Positions 34,456 through 43,759 are shown, counted from the stretch's first letter. The stretch is DNA of 64,000 bases from CAVTWH01 sp963850915 (GCA_963850915.1 CAWKND010000010.1:558001-622000), one strand, 5' to 3'. Translations and numbers: made by a program. The notes: a model not told the origin generated them from the sequence alone.

Positions 34456-35034
34456 GTGGAGCGCTTGACCGAGGAGCAACTGCGTCGGCTCGTCGCCGAC
34501 TACGAGGCGGACAAGAACACGGCGCTGGAGAAGCGCGATGCTCAGCTGCGGGAATTCCTGGCGGCGGGTTGGCGGCCGGTCGATCTGCAGCGGGTGACGG
34601 GCTACAGCCGGGAGACGATCCGGCAGGCGTTGCGGCCCGAGACCCGCCGGGTGGTCAACGCCGGCCGGCGCAAGACCAACCCCGCGGCAGCTGTCCGGCC
34701 GCCGGATGACTACCAGCCCTACAGCGCGCGCAAGCCGTACGTCGTCGTCGACAGTCTCGATGCCCTGCGCGGCCCGACGACGGGGACGGTACGGCTGCCC
34801 AACCACCTCGACTGGTCCGGCAACGCGACCTACGATCTGGCCAAGCCGGCCCGGCTTGCCTCGATGTACAAGACGGTCCTCAATGAGGCGGCCACCGTGG
34901 AGGATCTCGCCAGGTGGCTGGACGGGCCGATGCTGGTGGAGCTGTGGCCCTCGCTGTGGCTGCCTCCTCGATTGCGGCAGTTGTGGGAGCAGCGGTTCCC
35001 GCAGCTTGCCGTGCGCCGTGACGCGGCCGCCTGA
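34456..35034 (+). CDS. DNA-binding protein, probable antitoxin partner of the AbiEii-type gene
   Basis: A 192-residue protein starting with GTG. The N-terminal third is helical and charged, with a helix-turn-helix at about 38-60 (GWRPVDLQRVTGYSRETIRQ). The rest has no family I recognise (ends WPSLWLPPRLRQLWEQRFPQ). Its stop is followed after 2 bp by the nucleotidyltransferase gene. A two-gene order of HTH protein then AbiEii-like enzyme, with an inverted repeat at the promoter, matches type IV toxin-antitoxin/abortive infection loci. It is not a clear AbiEi homologue, so antitoxin status is inferred from context. Confidence 0.65.
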   Translation: MERLTEEQLRRLVADYEADKNTALEKRDAQLREFLAAGWRPVDLQRVTGYSRETIRQALRPETRRVVNAGRRKTNPAAAVRPPDDYQPYSARKPYVVVDSLDALRGPTTGTVRLPNHLDWSGNATYDLAKPARLASMYKTVLNEAATVEDLARWLDGPMLVELWPSLWLPPRLRQLWEQRFPQLAVRRDAAA

Positions 35035-35036
35035 CC

Positions 35037-35699
35037 GTGGACGCATTCCACGGCCGGCTGGCCCGGGTGGGTCTCGCCGCCGCTCAGCGCTACGGCTTCG
35101 CCCTCGCCGGCGGGTACGCCGTCCAGGCCGCAGGTCTGCTGGAGCGTCCGAGCGAGGACGTCGACCTGTTCACCGTGTGGGAGCGACGCAGCGAATTCGA
35201 CGTTGCGGTGGCTGCCGTCGTTGCCGCCTACCGGGCGGACGGCCTTGAGGTACGGGTCGACCGCCAGTACGAGACGTTCGCGCGACTCGACGTCTCCGAC
35301 ACCGGGCACACGTCGAAAGTCGAGCTGGGTGTGGACTGGCGGGCGAACGAGCCCATCCACATGGCAATTGGATCGGTCCTCCACCCGGACGACGCCGTAG
35401 CGAACAAGATGGCCGCGCTCTACGGGCGAGCCCTCGCCCGTGACTTCATCGACATCGACGCCGCACTGCGGTCCGGCCGCTACGACCGCCCGGGACTTCT
35501 GAACCTCGTCGAGCGAGCCGACCCCGGCTTCGACCGGCGCATGTTCGCCGACGCCCTCGGCCAGGCACAAGTCCTCGATGACGACGACTTCACCCAGTAC
35601 GAGATCGCCGGCCAGGCGTTGGCGGATCTGCGTAGCCGGTTCGCCGCCTGGCGTTCCGAGTTACTCGGCGGCGACCCGGACGGCGAGCGCGACGAGTAG
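35037..35699 (+). CDS. AbiEii/MenT-type nucleotidyltransferase, probable toxin
   Basis: A 220-residue enzyme with a DNA polymerase-beta-like nucleotidyltransferase core. GGYAVQAAG (Gly25, Gly26) and SEDVDLF (Asp41, Asp43) form the GG(S/Y)-x(n)-DxD active site; the Lys of ANKMAALYGRALARDFIDI near 125-143 is typical of the family. AbiEii/MenT enzymes transfer nucleotides, some to tRNA acceptor ends, and stop growth during phage infection. The location next to a tRNA gene is due to the island and not evidence of target. One Leu codon is TTA (35661). GTG start, 2 bp after the partner's stop. Confidence 0.8.
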   Translation: MDAFHGRLARVGLAAAQRYGFALAGGYAVQAAGLLERPSEDVDLFTVWERRSEFDVAVAAVVAAYRADGLEVRVDRQYETFARLDVSDTGHTSKVELGVDWRANEPIHMAIGSVLHPDDAVANKMAALYGRALARDFIDIDAALRSGRYDRPGLLNLVERADPGFDRRMFADALGQAQVLDDDDFTQYEIAGQALADLRSRFAAWRSELLGGDPDGERDE

Positions 35700-35758
35700 C
35701 GCAACACCATGCGGCGCCCATATCTTGACTCGGGTTGTGAGTTGCTGGAAGTGGCCCA

Positions 35759-37669
35759 TCAGGACGAGGGTTGTCCCTCCCGGCTTGCCCGTGCGCGGAG
35801 CTGCTTTTCGCGGGTACGCAGTTGTCCGGCGCGTTCGAAGTCCTGTTCATCGATGGCGAGTTCCTTCGCACGCAGGACCCAGTCGATCTGCTCTTTGATG
35901 TCGGCGCCGTCATCGGGAGGTGGTACCTGTTCCGGTCGACGGGTCTCCTGGCGTGATGTCGCGGGCTTTTCAGCCGGTTGGCGGGCCATGGTCCGGCTTT
36001 TGAGTTCGGCCAGGTGTCCTGTTCGCAGGTGACTGATGTCGCCGCTGCTGTCGAGGGCGGCGGCGAGCAGCATGGCCAGCGAGGTGCCGTAGACCGGGAC
36101 ATCCTCGGGTTGTTCTCGCAGAATCGGGCGCGGCGCGGACTCCTCGTCCGTGTGGTACCTGAGCCAGTGGAAGGTTTGGGTCTCATCGTCAAGTGCCGCG
36201 CCGATGCTGCTGCCGTCAGCGAGGTCGATGATCGTGACGATGGACAAAGCGTTGGAGCCGCGATGCATGCGCTGATGCTCGGCCACTCGCCGTATCCGCC
36301 AAGTGCCGTCGAACAAGGTTGCCGATCCGATCCGCCGGTACAACGCGACGACATCGGCGCAGCCGAACCACAGGCGCTCATCGCACGGCTCAGTGGCCTG
36401 GTGGTCGCGGATGATCGCGTCGATGACGTCGTCGATCTGTGGCTCAGCTGGTGTCACATGCCACCCAGCGACCGGTCGCAGCGTGCCGTCGTGGTCCTGG
36501 ACGACGGCGACCAGCCCGGCGTGCAGGGCAACTGTGCGGTTGTCCCGGCCAACCTGGTCGTTGACGTTGACGACGACACGGGACAGTGCGACGGGGACGG
36601 CATCGCTGCGTACACCTGGGCCGGTGTAGCCCATCGAGCTGGTGGGATAGTCGCGGGGCTCATCGATCGGGAGATCCAGCAACGGATTCGGCCAGTTGAC
36701 AACACTCTCAGCACGCAGATACGGGTACAGCCGCGCCACCCACCCGGTGATCACCGCACCGCCATAGGCATCGGCCGGGTTGTAGATGCGCCGCCAGAAC
36801 GCGGTGTCCACATCGCCGGATGCGGCGCGTACGAACTGGTCGGCGATCGGCTCCAGCGAGCGGCACCAGTTCTGCAGCCCGAATCCGGCCAGCGCGTCCA
36901 CCCGCTGCCGGATTCGCTGCCAGTCCTGCACGGTCCCGGTCAGCGTGACTGTAGGAATGCCGCAGACGCAGACCAACCATATGGAGTAGTACGACGAGTA
37001 GGCGTCCAGCACAACGACCTGCCCGGCGATCCGCTCAACCTGCGTGCTCGTGGAGAAATCACACGCGAACAACCCGGCGTCGGTGACCTCCGCGGCCAGT
37101 TGCCCGCTCCAGGACTGCACCATCGCCGCCCAGGATCGCGCGTCAGTGGGCATGGGGCCGTCATGGCGGACCACCAGCCGTTTGCGACCCGTATGCGATA
37201 CCAGGCGCGCCCGCAGATCCTCCGCGTGCAGCCGTACATGCTGGGCGACACCCTGCGCGATCGTCAGCCACACCGCGTCTGGGGACAGTACGAGTGGCCG
37301 ATGCTCAGCGAAGGCCCGCCCGACCGCACTCAACAGCGGATGAACACCGTCCGGGGCGACGACCGGCAACTCCGAGTCGCCGCCAACTACCAACGCGTCG
37401 GCGTACACCTCGCGCAGCGGCCGAGTCGGTAGCGCCACAGCAGCGGGGTGAACATCATCCACCGAAAAGGTCACCACATCGACGACGGTAGCCTCGTCCG
37501 GCACCGCGCGGATACCACCGACAATCCGCCTCGGGCGAAACGCCAGTCCGAGCCGGCCCAGCTGGGTCCAGAAACACCCGAGCACCAGCGTTCGCTGGCT
37601 GACCATGATGGCTCTTGTGAGTTCGATCTCAGCGGGCGACAGCCGGTTCAATACTACATCGATAACCAT
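35759..37669 (-). CDS. DUF4419 protein with C-terminal UVR-like motif
   Basis: A 636-residue protein. The DUF4419 core is recognised by HPLLSAVGRAFAEHRPLVLS, PDAVWLTIAQGVAQHVRLHA, LDAYSSYYSIWLVCVCGIPT and GGAVITGWVARLYPYL. Molecular function of the family is unknown. After a Gln/Pro linker the last 45 residues (DWVLRAKELAIDEQDFERAG, then LRTREKQL) look like the UvrB/UvrC-interaction or ClpC M-domain UVR hairpin. I keep the ATG at 37669, but a GTG at 37504 would remove about 55 residues that look like translated island-end DNA. It converges on the nucleotidyltransferase gene and is transcribed away from the tRNA. Signature of foreign DNA: low GTAC. Confidence 0.72.
   Translation of the reverse strand: MVIDVVLNRLSPAEIELTRAIMVSQRTLVLGCFWTQLGRLGLAFRPRRIVGGIRAVPDEATVVDVVTFSVDDVHPAAVALPTRPLREVYADALVVGGDSELPVVAPDGVHPLLSAVGRAFAEHRPLVLSPDAVWLTIAQGVAQHVRLHAEDLRARLVSHTGRKRLVVRHDGPMPTDARSWAAMVQSWSGQLAAEVTDAGLFACDFSTSTQVERIAGQVVVLDAYSSYYSIWLVCVCGIPTVTLTGTVQDWQRIRQRVDALAGFGLQNWCRSLEPIADQFVRAASGDVDTAFWRRIYNPADAYGGAVITGWVARLYPYLRAESVVNWPNPLLDLPIDEPRDYPTSSMGYTGPGVRSDAVPVALSRVVVNVNDQVGRDNRTVALHAGLVAVVQDHDGTLRPVAGWHVTPAEPQIDDVIDAIIRDHQATEPCDERLWFGCADVVALYRRIGSATLFDGTWRIRRVAEHQRMHRGSNALSIVTIIDLADGSSIGAALDDETQTFHWLRYHTDEESAPRPILREQPEDVPVYGTSLAMLLAAALDSSGDISHLRTGHLAELKSRTMARQPAEKPATSRQETRRPEQVPPPDDGADIKEQIDWVLRAKELAIDEQDFERAGQLRTREKQLRARASREGQPSS
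37566..37585 (+). repeat. Right copy of a 20-bp direct repeat inside the island end
   Basis: GTCCAGAAACACCCGAGCAC, 19 of 20 identical to 30773-30792 and in the same orientation. It lies 124 bp inside the right attachment repeat and overlaps the questionable N-terminal extension of the DUF4419 frame. This argues that the extension is element-end DNA. Confidence 0.55.
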
Positions 37670-37709
37670 GCAACCCTGACCTGCGTTCTCGCTGGTCAGC
37701 GCTATTCCG

Positions 37710-37754
37710 TGGAGCCGACGAGGGGACTTGAACCCCTAACCTTCCGATTACAAG
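37710..37754 (-). repeat. Right attachment site, inside tRNA-Thr
   Basis: 45 bp identical to 30626-30670. The crossover lies somewhere in this block, between the anticodon and the 3' end of the tRNA. This class of site is used by many tyrosine recombinases. Confidence 0.88.
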
Positions 37755-37785
37755 TCGGGTGCGCTACCAATTGCGCCACGTCGGC
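37710..37785 (-). tRNA. tRNA-Thr (anticodon UGU)
   Basis: A 76-nt gene read on the minus strand. The 7-bp acceptor stem GCCGACG/CGTCGGC is perfect, the T loop is GTTCAAG, the anticodon loop is CTTGTAA (anticodon TGT), and CCA is encoded. The closing pair of the anticodon stem is a C-A mismatch. The 3' 45 nt are duplicated at 30626, showing that this gene is the island's integration target and remains functional. Confidence 0.93.
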
Positions 37786-37935
37786 CGGGCCCGTAGAGGC
37801 CAAGACGATGGTACGTGGTACCCCGTGATGATCGAACTTCGGCGGCGCAACCAGCCGCCAACCTGGACATATGGACGTACGTGCTGATCACGGACTTGTT
37901 CCGGAACCGAACGCCGTCTACGGTGACAGCACGGT

Positions 37936-38005
37936 ACCGACCACCAACGGTCGGTGGCGACACCTTTACTCGGATCGTCCGGCACGTTCCTGCCGGTGAA
38001 GGGAT
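37936..38005 (+). promoter_or_regulatory. Structured leader of ugpC/msiK
   Basis: Two short perfect hairpins precede the ATP-binding protein gene. ACCGACC/GGTCGGT lies at 37936-37942 and 37949-37955. CCGGCA/TGCCGG lies at 37979-37984 and 37991-37996. They are followed by the ribosome-binding site GAAGGGA (37999-38005). A conserved leader RNA upstream of msiK genes has been proposed in actinobacteria; whether this is the same element needs a covariance-model search. Confidence 0.4.
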
Positions 38006-38016
38006 GTAACTTCAGC

Positions 38017-39108
<1,092 letters not shown>

Positions 39109-39129
39109 CGCACCACCTGAACGAACAGC

Positions 39130-39161
39130 AGCGGGGCGGCTCCCACCGGAGCCGCCCCGCT
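39130..39161 (+). terminator. Terminator of ugpC
   Basis: A perfect 14-bp GC-rich stem (39130-39143 with 39148-39161) closes on the tetraloop CACC, 21 bp after the stop codon. It also insulates against the converging beta-propeller gene. Confidence 0.85.
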
Positions 39162-39233
39162 CTGCATGCTGCCGGGGCACGCAGGGTCCGGAACGCCTCC
39201 GGCCGAGCGGCTCGCCACCGGACAGAGCCAAGA

Positions 39234-40571
39234 TCAGCCGGCGAACTTCCAGACCTGGAACTGGGACTCCTGCGGGCACACGATCACCTGCGCGTTCCAC
39301 GAGCAGGCGGCCGCGCGTACCCCGTCCATGCTGCCCAGCGGCTTCACCGTGCCGGAGTGGGTACCGACCCCGGTCAGCGCGACCGTGTACGGGTAGGTGG
39401 CCACGGTTCCCTTCAGCAGCAGGGCACTGGACCCGTTGACCCGTACCCCCACCGCCTCGACGCCCGTGGTGTCCAGCGACAACTCGTCGCCCTTGGCATT
39501 GAAGATCCGGGTGAAGCCCTTCCCCTGCGAGCTGGAGACGATCACCCCGTCGCCCAGCGCGGTCAGCGAATCTGCCCCGGCGACCAGCTGGAACCAGCGC
39601 TGCCCGGTGCTGTCGATCATGTGTACCGTCGCGGTCGTCGGGTCTGAGTTGGAGCGGTCCAGGATGCACACGCCTGAGCCACACGGCACCATGTCTACCG
39701 GTCGGGCCGTGTCCGGGCCGGTGAACAGCTTGTCCGCGCCCTTGTCGCTGCCCGGATCCTTGATCGGGTAGCTGTGTATCTGGTACGCCGCGTCGGTACT
39801 CGCCACGAAGATGTGGTCGCCGGAGCCGAGTACCAGGTCGTTGGTCTCGGCAATGCCCTTGGCCGACACGGCCTTCCCGTTGGTCACGTCGATCACCTGA
39901 ACGCTGCCGTCGGAGCCGACCTGCAGCAGGCGGGTACCGGCGAGTACCAGCGGCGCGTTGTCCCCGAGCGCCGAGGACGAGTCGATGTCGGCATCGGTGT
40001 ACGCCGCGCGTAGCGAGGTGGTCACGAAGCCGCTGCTCGTCTTCGGGTCGGGGGTGGCCCAGACCTGCTTGCCGGTCGCGGGTGCGAGCCCGACCACCTG
40101 GTTGTGCACGGTGTCGTCCCAGACCAGCGTCGGCCCGACCGGGATCAGGTGGTCGCTGCTGTCCAACTGGTTGTCCCACACCTTCGCGCCGGTCGCCGGA
40201 TCCAGCCCGTAGATGTGGATCGGGGTGTCGCCGCCGTACTCGTAGGAGTAGACCAGCACGATGCCCGGCCGGGCGACGAGCGCCTGCCAGGAGACCGAGA
40301 TGCTGGCCGGCCCGGGGAGAACGACCGAGTGGTCGGCGCCGCCGTGCAGCGGGTGCACGATGACGTGCAGCCCGTCGTCGGCGGCGTACCCGAGGTAGGC
40401 GGTGTTCCCGCTGATCGCGGTCAGGGTGGTGGACGGGCTGGCCGCCGGGCTGCCCATCGGGACCGGGTCGCCGGTCGGGGTCACCGAAGCGAAGCCGACC
40501 TCGTCCGCGCCGGCGCGGTGCAGCCACAGCGCGGTACCGACGCCGGCCGCCACGATCAGGACCAGCGCCAC
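39234..40571 (-). CDS. Membrane-anchored beta-propeller domain, C-terminal part of an Hsp70 fusion
   Basis: Open for 445 codons from a GTG at 40571. A transmembrane helix (LVLIVAAGVGTALWL) is followed by a repetitive PQQ-type beta-propeller with WD/TG turns (GLDPATGAKVWDNQL, GLAPATGKQVWATPD, FNAKGDELSLDTTG). A start at 40571 would lack a positive cap, but the same frame continues upstream as ARRPFYRRTRVLVAAAV, exactly the basic cytoplasmic flank such a helix needs. This and the one-base offset from the Hsp70 frame suggest a single protein of about 892 residues: cytoplasmic Hsp70, linker, helix, external propeller. Confidence 0.7.
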   Translation of the reverse strand: MALVLIVAAGVGTALWLHRAGADEVGFASVTPTGDPVPMGSPAASPSTTLTAISGNTAYLGYAADDGLHVIVHPLHGGADHSVVLPGPASISVSWQALVARPGIVLVYSYEYGGDTPIHIYGLDPATGAKVWDNQLDSSDHLIPVGPTLVWDDTVHNQVVGLAPATGKQVWATPDPKTSSGFVTTSLRAAYTDADIDSSSALGDNAPLVLAGTRLLQVGSDGSVQVIDVTNGKAVSAKGIAETNDLVLGSGDHIFVASTDAAYQIHSYPIKDPGSDKGADKLFTGPDTARPVDMVPCGSGVCILDRSNSDPTTATVHMIDSTGQRWFQLVAGADSLTALGDGVIVSSSQGKGFTRIFNAKGDELSLDTTGVEAVGVRVNGSSALLLKGTVATYPYTVALTGVGTHSGTVKPLGSMDGVRAAACSWNAQVIVCPQESQFQVWKFAG

Positions 40572-40629
40572 GGCGGCGGCGACGAGGACGCGGGTACGCC
40601 GGTAGAACGGGCGGCGGGCTGGTGGCTGG

Positions 40630-41913
40630 GGGTACCCAGATCGGGGTTGGTTCTCCCTGCCTTGGCCCGGGCATGCCGGGGTGCGTGAGCAGCCCGGTCT
40701 GCGGTAGGCCGGCGGCGAACGCGAAGGTGCCGCCCGGCGAGACCGGGCCGGCGGGTGGGGCCGAGATCGAGCCGGCCGGCGGCGCCGAGATCGGCCCGGT
40801 CGCGGTCGGGGTGAGCGAAGCCGACCCCAGCGGGGGTACCAGCTCCGCCAGCGCTCCTTCGGCGACCGGCAGCTCCGGCTGCTCCAGTACCGTCGGGGCG
40901 ATCCCCAGCTGGCTGTGCAGCATCCGCGCGACCAGCGGCAGCCGGGACGAGCCGCCCACCAGGAACAGCCCGGTCAGCTGCTCGGGGCGCAGCCCGCAGC
41001 GCTGGATCACCGCCGCCGTCTCCTGCACCGCCCGCTGTACGAGCGGGGTGGCGATCCGCTCCAACTCCTCGCGGGTCAGGTGTACCGCGTCGTCCATCCC
41101 GGGTACCGCCACCGGCGCCACCGGGGTGCGCGACAGCATCTCCTTGGCGCCGCGTACGTCCTCCCAGAACAGCCGGCGGCTACGGGCGTCGGACAGGTTT
41201 GCCGGCCGGTCCAGCTTGGACCAGTTGAGTGCCGAGGTGGTCTCCAGCAGCCGACCCAGGTGCGCGACGAGTTCGGCGTCCACGTCCAGCCCGCCGAGGT
41301 CTTCCACGCCGCCGTCGCCGAGTACCTCGAAGCCGGCCCCGGAGTTGCGTACCACGGCCACGTCCAGCGTGCCGCCACCGAAGTCGAAGACGCCGATGCA
41401 GCTGCCGACCGGTACCGGGCGGCGCAGTACGTCAGCGAAGTAGCGTGCGGCTGCGACCGGCTCGGGTACGAACCGTACCGGCGGCCAGCCGGCGCGCTGT
41501 GCCGCCGACGCGAGTACCTCCCGCCGCTGCGCTCCCCAGGAAGCCGGATAGGTCAGTGCGGCTGGCGGCAGGAACCCGACCGCTTCGACCGCCGACCGGG
41601 CCACCGCACTGAGAATCGCCGCGAGCAGGTCGACGGTGGGTACCTCGTGCCCGCCGAGCAGTACCGAGGACTCGTCGATCCGCCGCTTCGGGTTCAACTC
41701 CAGCCGGGCCGGGTCGAGCGCGGCCAGCCGCAGCGCATCCCGGCCGACCTGCAGCCGACCGGCGTCGTCCAGGCACACCGCCGACGGCATCATCGGCGCA
41801 CCGTCGAACAGCAGCGGCCGGGTACGCCCGTCGGGCCAGCGCAGCACCGCGACCGTGTTGGAGGTACCCAGATCCACCCCGACCGCGAAGCCGTCCTGTC
41901 CGCTCACGGCCAC
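40630..41913 (-). CDS. Hsp70-family ATPase domain, N-terminal part of the fusion (+1 frameshift at its end)
   Basis: About 428 residues to the break. The actin-fold nucleotide motifs are present: VGVDLGTSNTVAVL (phosphate 1), GVFDFGGGTLDVAVV (phosphate 2) and LFLVGGSSRLPLVARML (adenosine). A short Pro/Ala-rich linker (SAPPAGSISAPPAG) takes the place of the Hsp70 peptide-binding domain. The frame runs into Arg/Pro nonsense after the C5 run at 40628-40632, where a one-base shift would join it to the helix and propeller. GTG at 41913 is chosen; a second GTG lies two codons on. It follows the 238-residue gene by 16 bp. Role unknown; likely sensing or scaffolding at the membrane. Confidence 0.75.
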
Positions 41914-41929
41914 ATGGTACGGGCTCGGG

Positions 41930-42646
41930 TCACCCTTGGCCCTGTCCGAAAAGCCAGTCGAGGTACCCGTCGACGCGGCTGAGTGCGGCGGCCACCGTGG
42001 GGTCGACGGCCCGGAAGAACGCGTCCTGTACCGACGCCCGAAGCTCGGGCCGGCGCAGCCACGCGTCCACCGACCGGGTGACATCGAGGACGGGCGGCAC
42101 CTGGGAGCCGCCGACCATCGAAGAGTCGACCAGGTCGCGCAGGTGCAGAGCGGCTGCCGGGGTGGGCAGCGCCGTCCACCGGTGCAGTAGCGGCTCGATG
42201 TCGATGAGGTAGGCCAGCCCGCTCAGCACGTCGTCGACGGGGTACGCCGTCGGGTACCGGTCGAGGTAGGCCGCCCAGTACCCGGTCAGCAGCTGCCCGA
42301 TCGCGGCCCGCTCGGCCGTTGCCCACTGGTCGTACCCGGCCACCGCGAACTTGCTGAGTACCCGCTCCAGGTCCAGCTGCTCCGGCTCCTCAAGCACCGC
42401 GATTTCCAGTACCCGCGGCGCGAAGTACCGGAAATCCTCCTCGGTACCCCACGTGGTGACCGCTTTCCACACGAAGCGCTCCAGGTCCGGGTAGGTCAGC
42501 TGGCGCAGTGGCGTCGAGACCAGGACATGGTCCTCGTCCGGCTCCACGCAGTGCGTACAGCCGCTCACCCGGACCGGCCGGGGTACCCCCTGGAACGCCC
42601 GGTAGACCTGTGCTACCAACGGCTCCAGCGGTGGGTACACCGGCAC
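41930..42646 (-). CDS. Unrecognised protein upstream of the Hsp70 fusion
   Basis: A 238-residue soluble, mostly helical protein, rich in aromatic residues. I do not recognise the family. An N-terminal CTHC pair (CxxC) precedes residues such as TYPDLERFVWKAVTTWGTEE, and the end is DGYLDWLFGQGQG. No signal peptide is visible. It sits 16 bp before the Hsp70-like gene on the same strand and 9 bp after rlmB, so the three could be co-transcribed. A partner or regulator role for the Hsp70 fusion is a guess from context. Confidence 0.65.
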   Translation of the reverse strand: MPVYPPLEPLVAQVYRAFQGVPRPVRVSGCTHCVEPDEDHVLVSTPLRQLTYPDLERFVWKAVTTWGTEEDFRYFAPRVLEIAVLEEPEQLDLERVLSKFAVAGYDQWATAERAAIGQLLTGYWAAYLDRYPTAYPVDDVLSGLAYLIDIEPLLHRWTALPTPAAALHLRDLVDSSMVGGSQVPPVLDVTRSVDAWLRRPELRASVQDAFFRAVDPTVAAALSRVDGYLDWLFGQGQG

Positions 42647-42655
42647 GGCGGACGG

Positions 42656-43759
42656 CTAGGCGAAGGTACGGCGCCGGGCGACCTCGGCCAGGGTGACCGC
42701 GGCGGCCACCGAGGCGTTGAGCGACTCGACCTCGGAGACCATGGGGATGGCCACCCGCAGGTCACAGGTCTCGGCGACGAGCCGGGACAGGCCCCGCCCC
42801 TCGGAGCCGACCACGACCACGAGAGGACCGACGGCCGCTTCCAGGTCGTACAGCCGGGTACCGCCGTCGGCGTCCAGGCCGACCACCGTGAAACCCGCGT
42901 CCTGGCAGCGTTTGAGGGCCCGGGTCAGGTTGGTGACCTGGGCGATCGGCAGCCGGGCCGCGGCGCCGGCGCTGGTCCGCCAGGCGGTCGGCGTCATCCC
43001 GGAGGCGCGCCGCTCGGGCAGGAAGACCCCGTCGGCGCCGAAGGCGGCCGCCGAACGGACCACCGCGCCGAGGTTGCGCGGGTCGGTCACCCCGTCGAGC
43101 GCCACGAGCAGCGGCGCGGCCTGCTCGGCCGAGGCGGCGACGAGGTCGTCGAAGGCTTCGTAGTTGAACGGGGGTACCTGGATGCCGACGCCCTGGTGCA
43201 GTACGCCACCGGTCATCCGGTCCAGCTCGACCCGGGTGACCTCGATCAGCGCGATGCCGCGGTCGCCGGTCAGCTGCACGATCTCCCGGATCCGCTCATC
43301 GATCTCGATGCCCTGGGCCAGGTAGACCGCGGTTGCCGGGATGTGCGCGCGCAGCGCCTCGACCACCGGATTGCGGCCGACCAGCAGCTCGGGGGCGTCC
43401 CGGGGAGCGTTCGACTTGCGGCCGGGCGCGACCCGGGGCCCGGGCTTGCGCGCCCCACCCTTCGTCGCGCCGGTCCTGACCGTGCCGGGCTTCGGAGCAC
43501 CCCAGCCGGAGGTACCCGGTCGGCCGATCTTGGGTGCGCGCCCCTCGGCGGCCGCCGCCTTGCGCTCGTTGTCCTGCTTGCGCGCGGTGCGCTCGGGCAG
43601 CTGCTCGGTCCCCGAGTAGCCCTTGTGCCAGGGGCGCTCGTCGGCCTTCAGGGTGCGTCCGCGCCCCTTGAGTCCGTCACGGTTCTTGCCACCGGAGCCG
43701 CCGGTGGCGCCCTTCGTAGAGGTGGTACGCCGACCCCGGCGCTCGGAATTACCGGGCAT
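42656..43759 (-). CDS. rlmB: 23S rRNA (guanosine-2'-O-)-methyltransferase RlmB
   Basis: A 367-residue SPOUT methyltransferase that modifies G2251 of 23S rRNA. The first 115 residues are a basic, disordered extension (GRRTTSTKGATGGSGGKNRD) common in actinobacteria. The substrate-binding domain and knotted catalytic domain follow, with motifs LDGVTDPRNLGAVVRSAAAF, VVGSEGRGLSRLV and SLNASVAAAVTLAEVAR. The ATG at 43759 has GGAG 8 nt upstream. The gene overlaps the cysS stop by 11 bp, the usual actinobacterial cysS-rlmB pair. Confidence 0.93.
   Translation of the reverse strand: MPGNSERRGRRTTSTKGATGGSGGKNRDGLKGRGRTLKADERPWHKGYSGTEQLPERTARKQDNERKAAAAEGRAPKIGRPGTSGWGAPKPGTVRTGATKGGARKPGPRVAPGRKSNAPRDAPELLVGRNPVVEALRAHIPATAVYLAQGIEIDERIREIVQLTGDRGIALIEVTRVELDRMTGGVLHQGVGIQVPPFNYEAFDDLVAASAEQAAPLLVALDGVTDPRNLGAVVRSAAAFGADGVFLPERRASGMTPTAWRTSAGAAARLPIAQVTNLTRALKRCQDAGFTVVGLDADGGTRLYDLEAAVGPLVVVVGSEGRGLSRLVAETCDLRVAIPMVSEVESLNASVAAAVTLAEVARRRTFA

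Larger units (their letters stand above)
30626..37754. mobile_element. Genomic island integrated at tRNA-Thr, carrying defence-type genes, no integrase seen
   Basis: The element is bounded by an exact 45-bp direct repeat: 30626-30670 on the left, and 37710-37754, the 3' part of an intact tRNA-Thr, on the right. This is the footprint of site-specific integration into a tRNA gene with the 3' end restored by the element. Cargo: an SF1 helicase/PLD protein, a two-gene nucleotidyltransferase cassette and a DUF4419 protein. GTAC density is about 4-6 per kb against about 16 in core genes, consistent with foreign origin. No integrase, excisionase, replication or transfer gene is visible, so it is a remnant or depends on an enzyme in trans. 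Confidence 0.85.

Noticed and set aside
36303..36629. Plus-strand frames opposite the DUF4419 gene
   Set aside because: They show no domain character, and the minus-strand frame carries strong DUF4419 motifs across the same interval.
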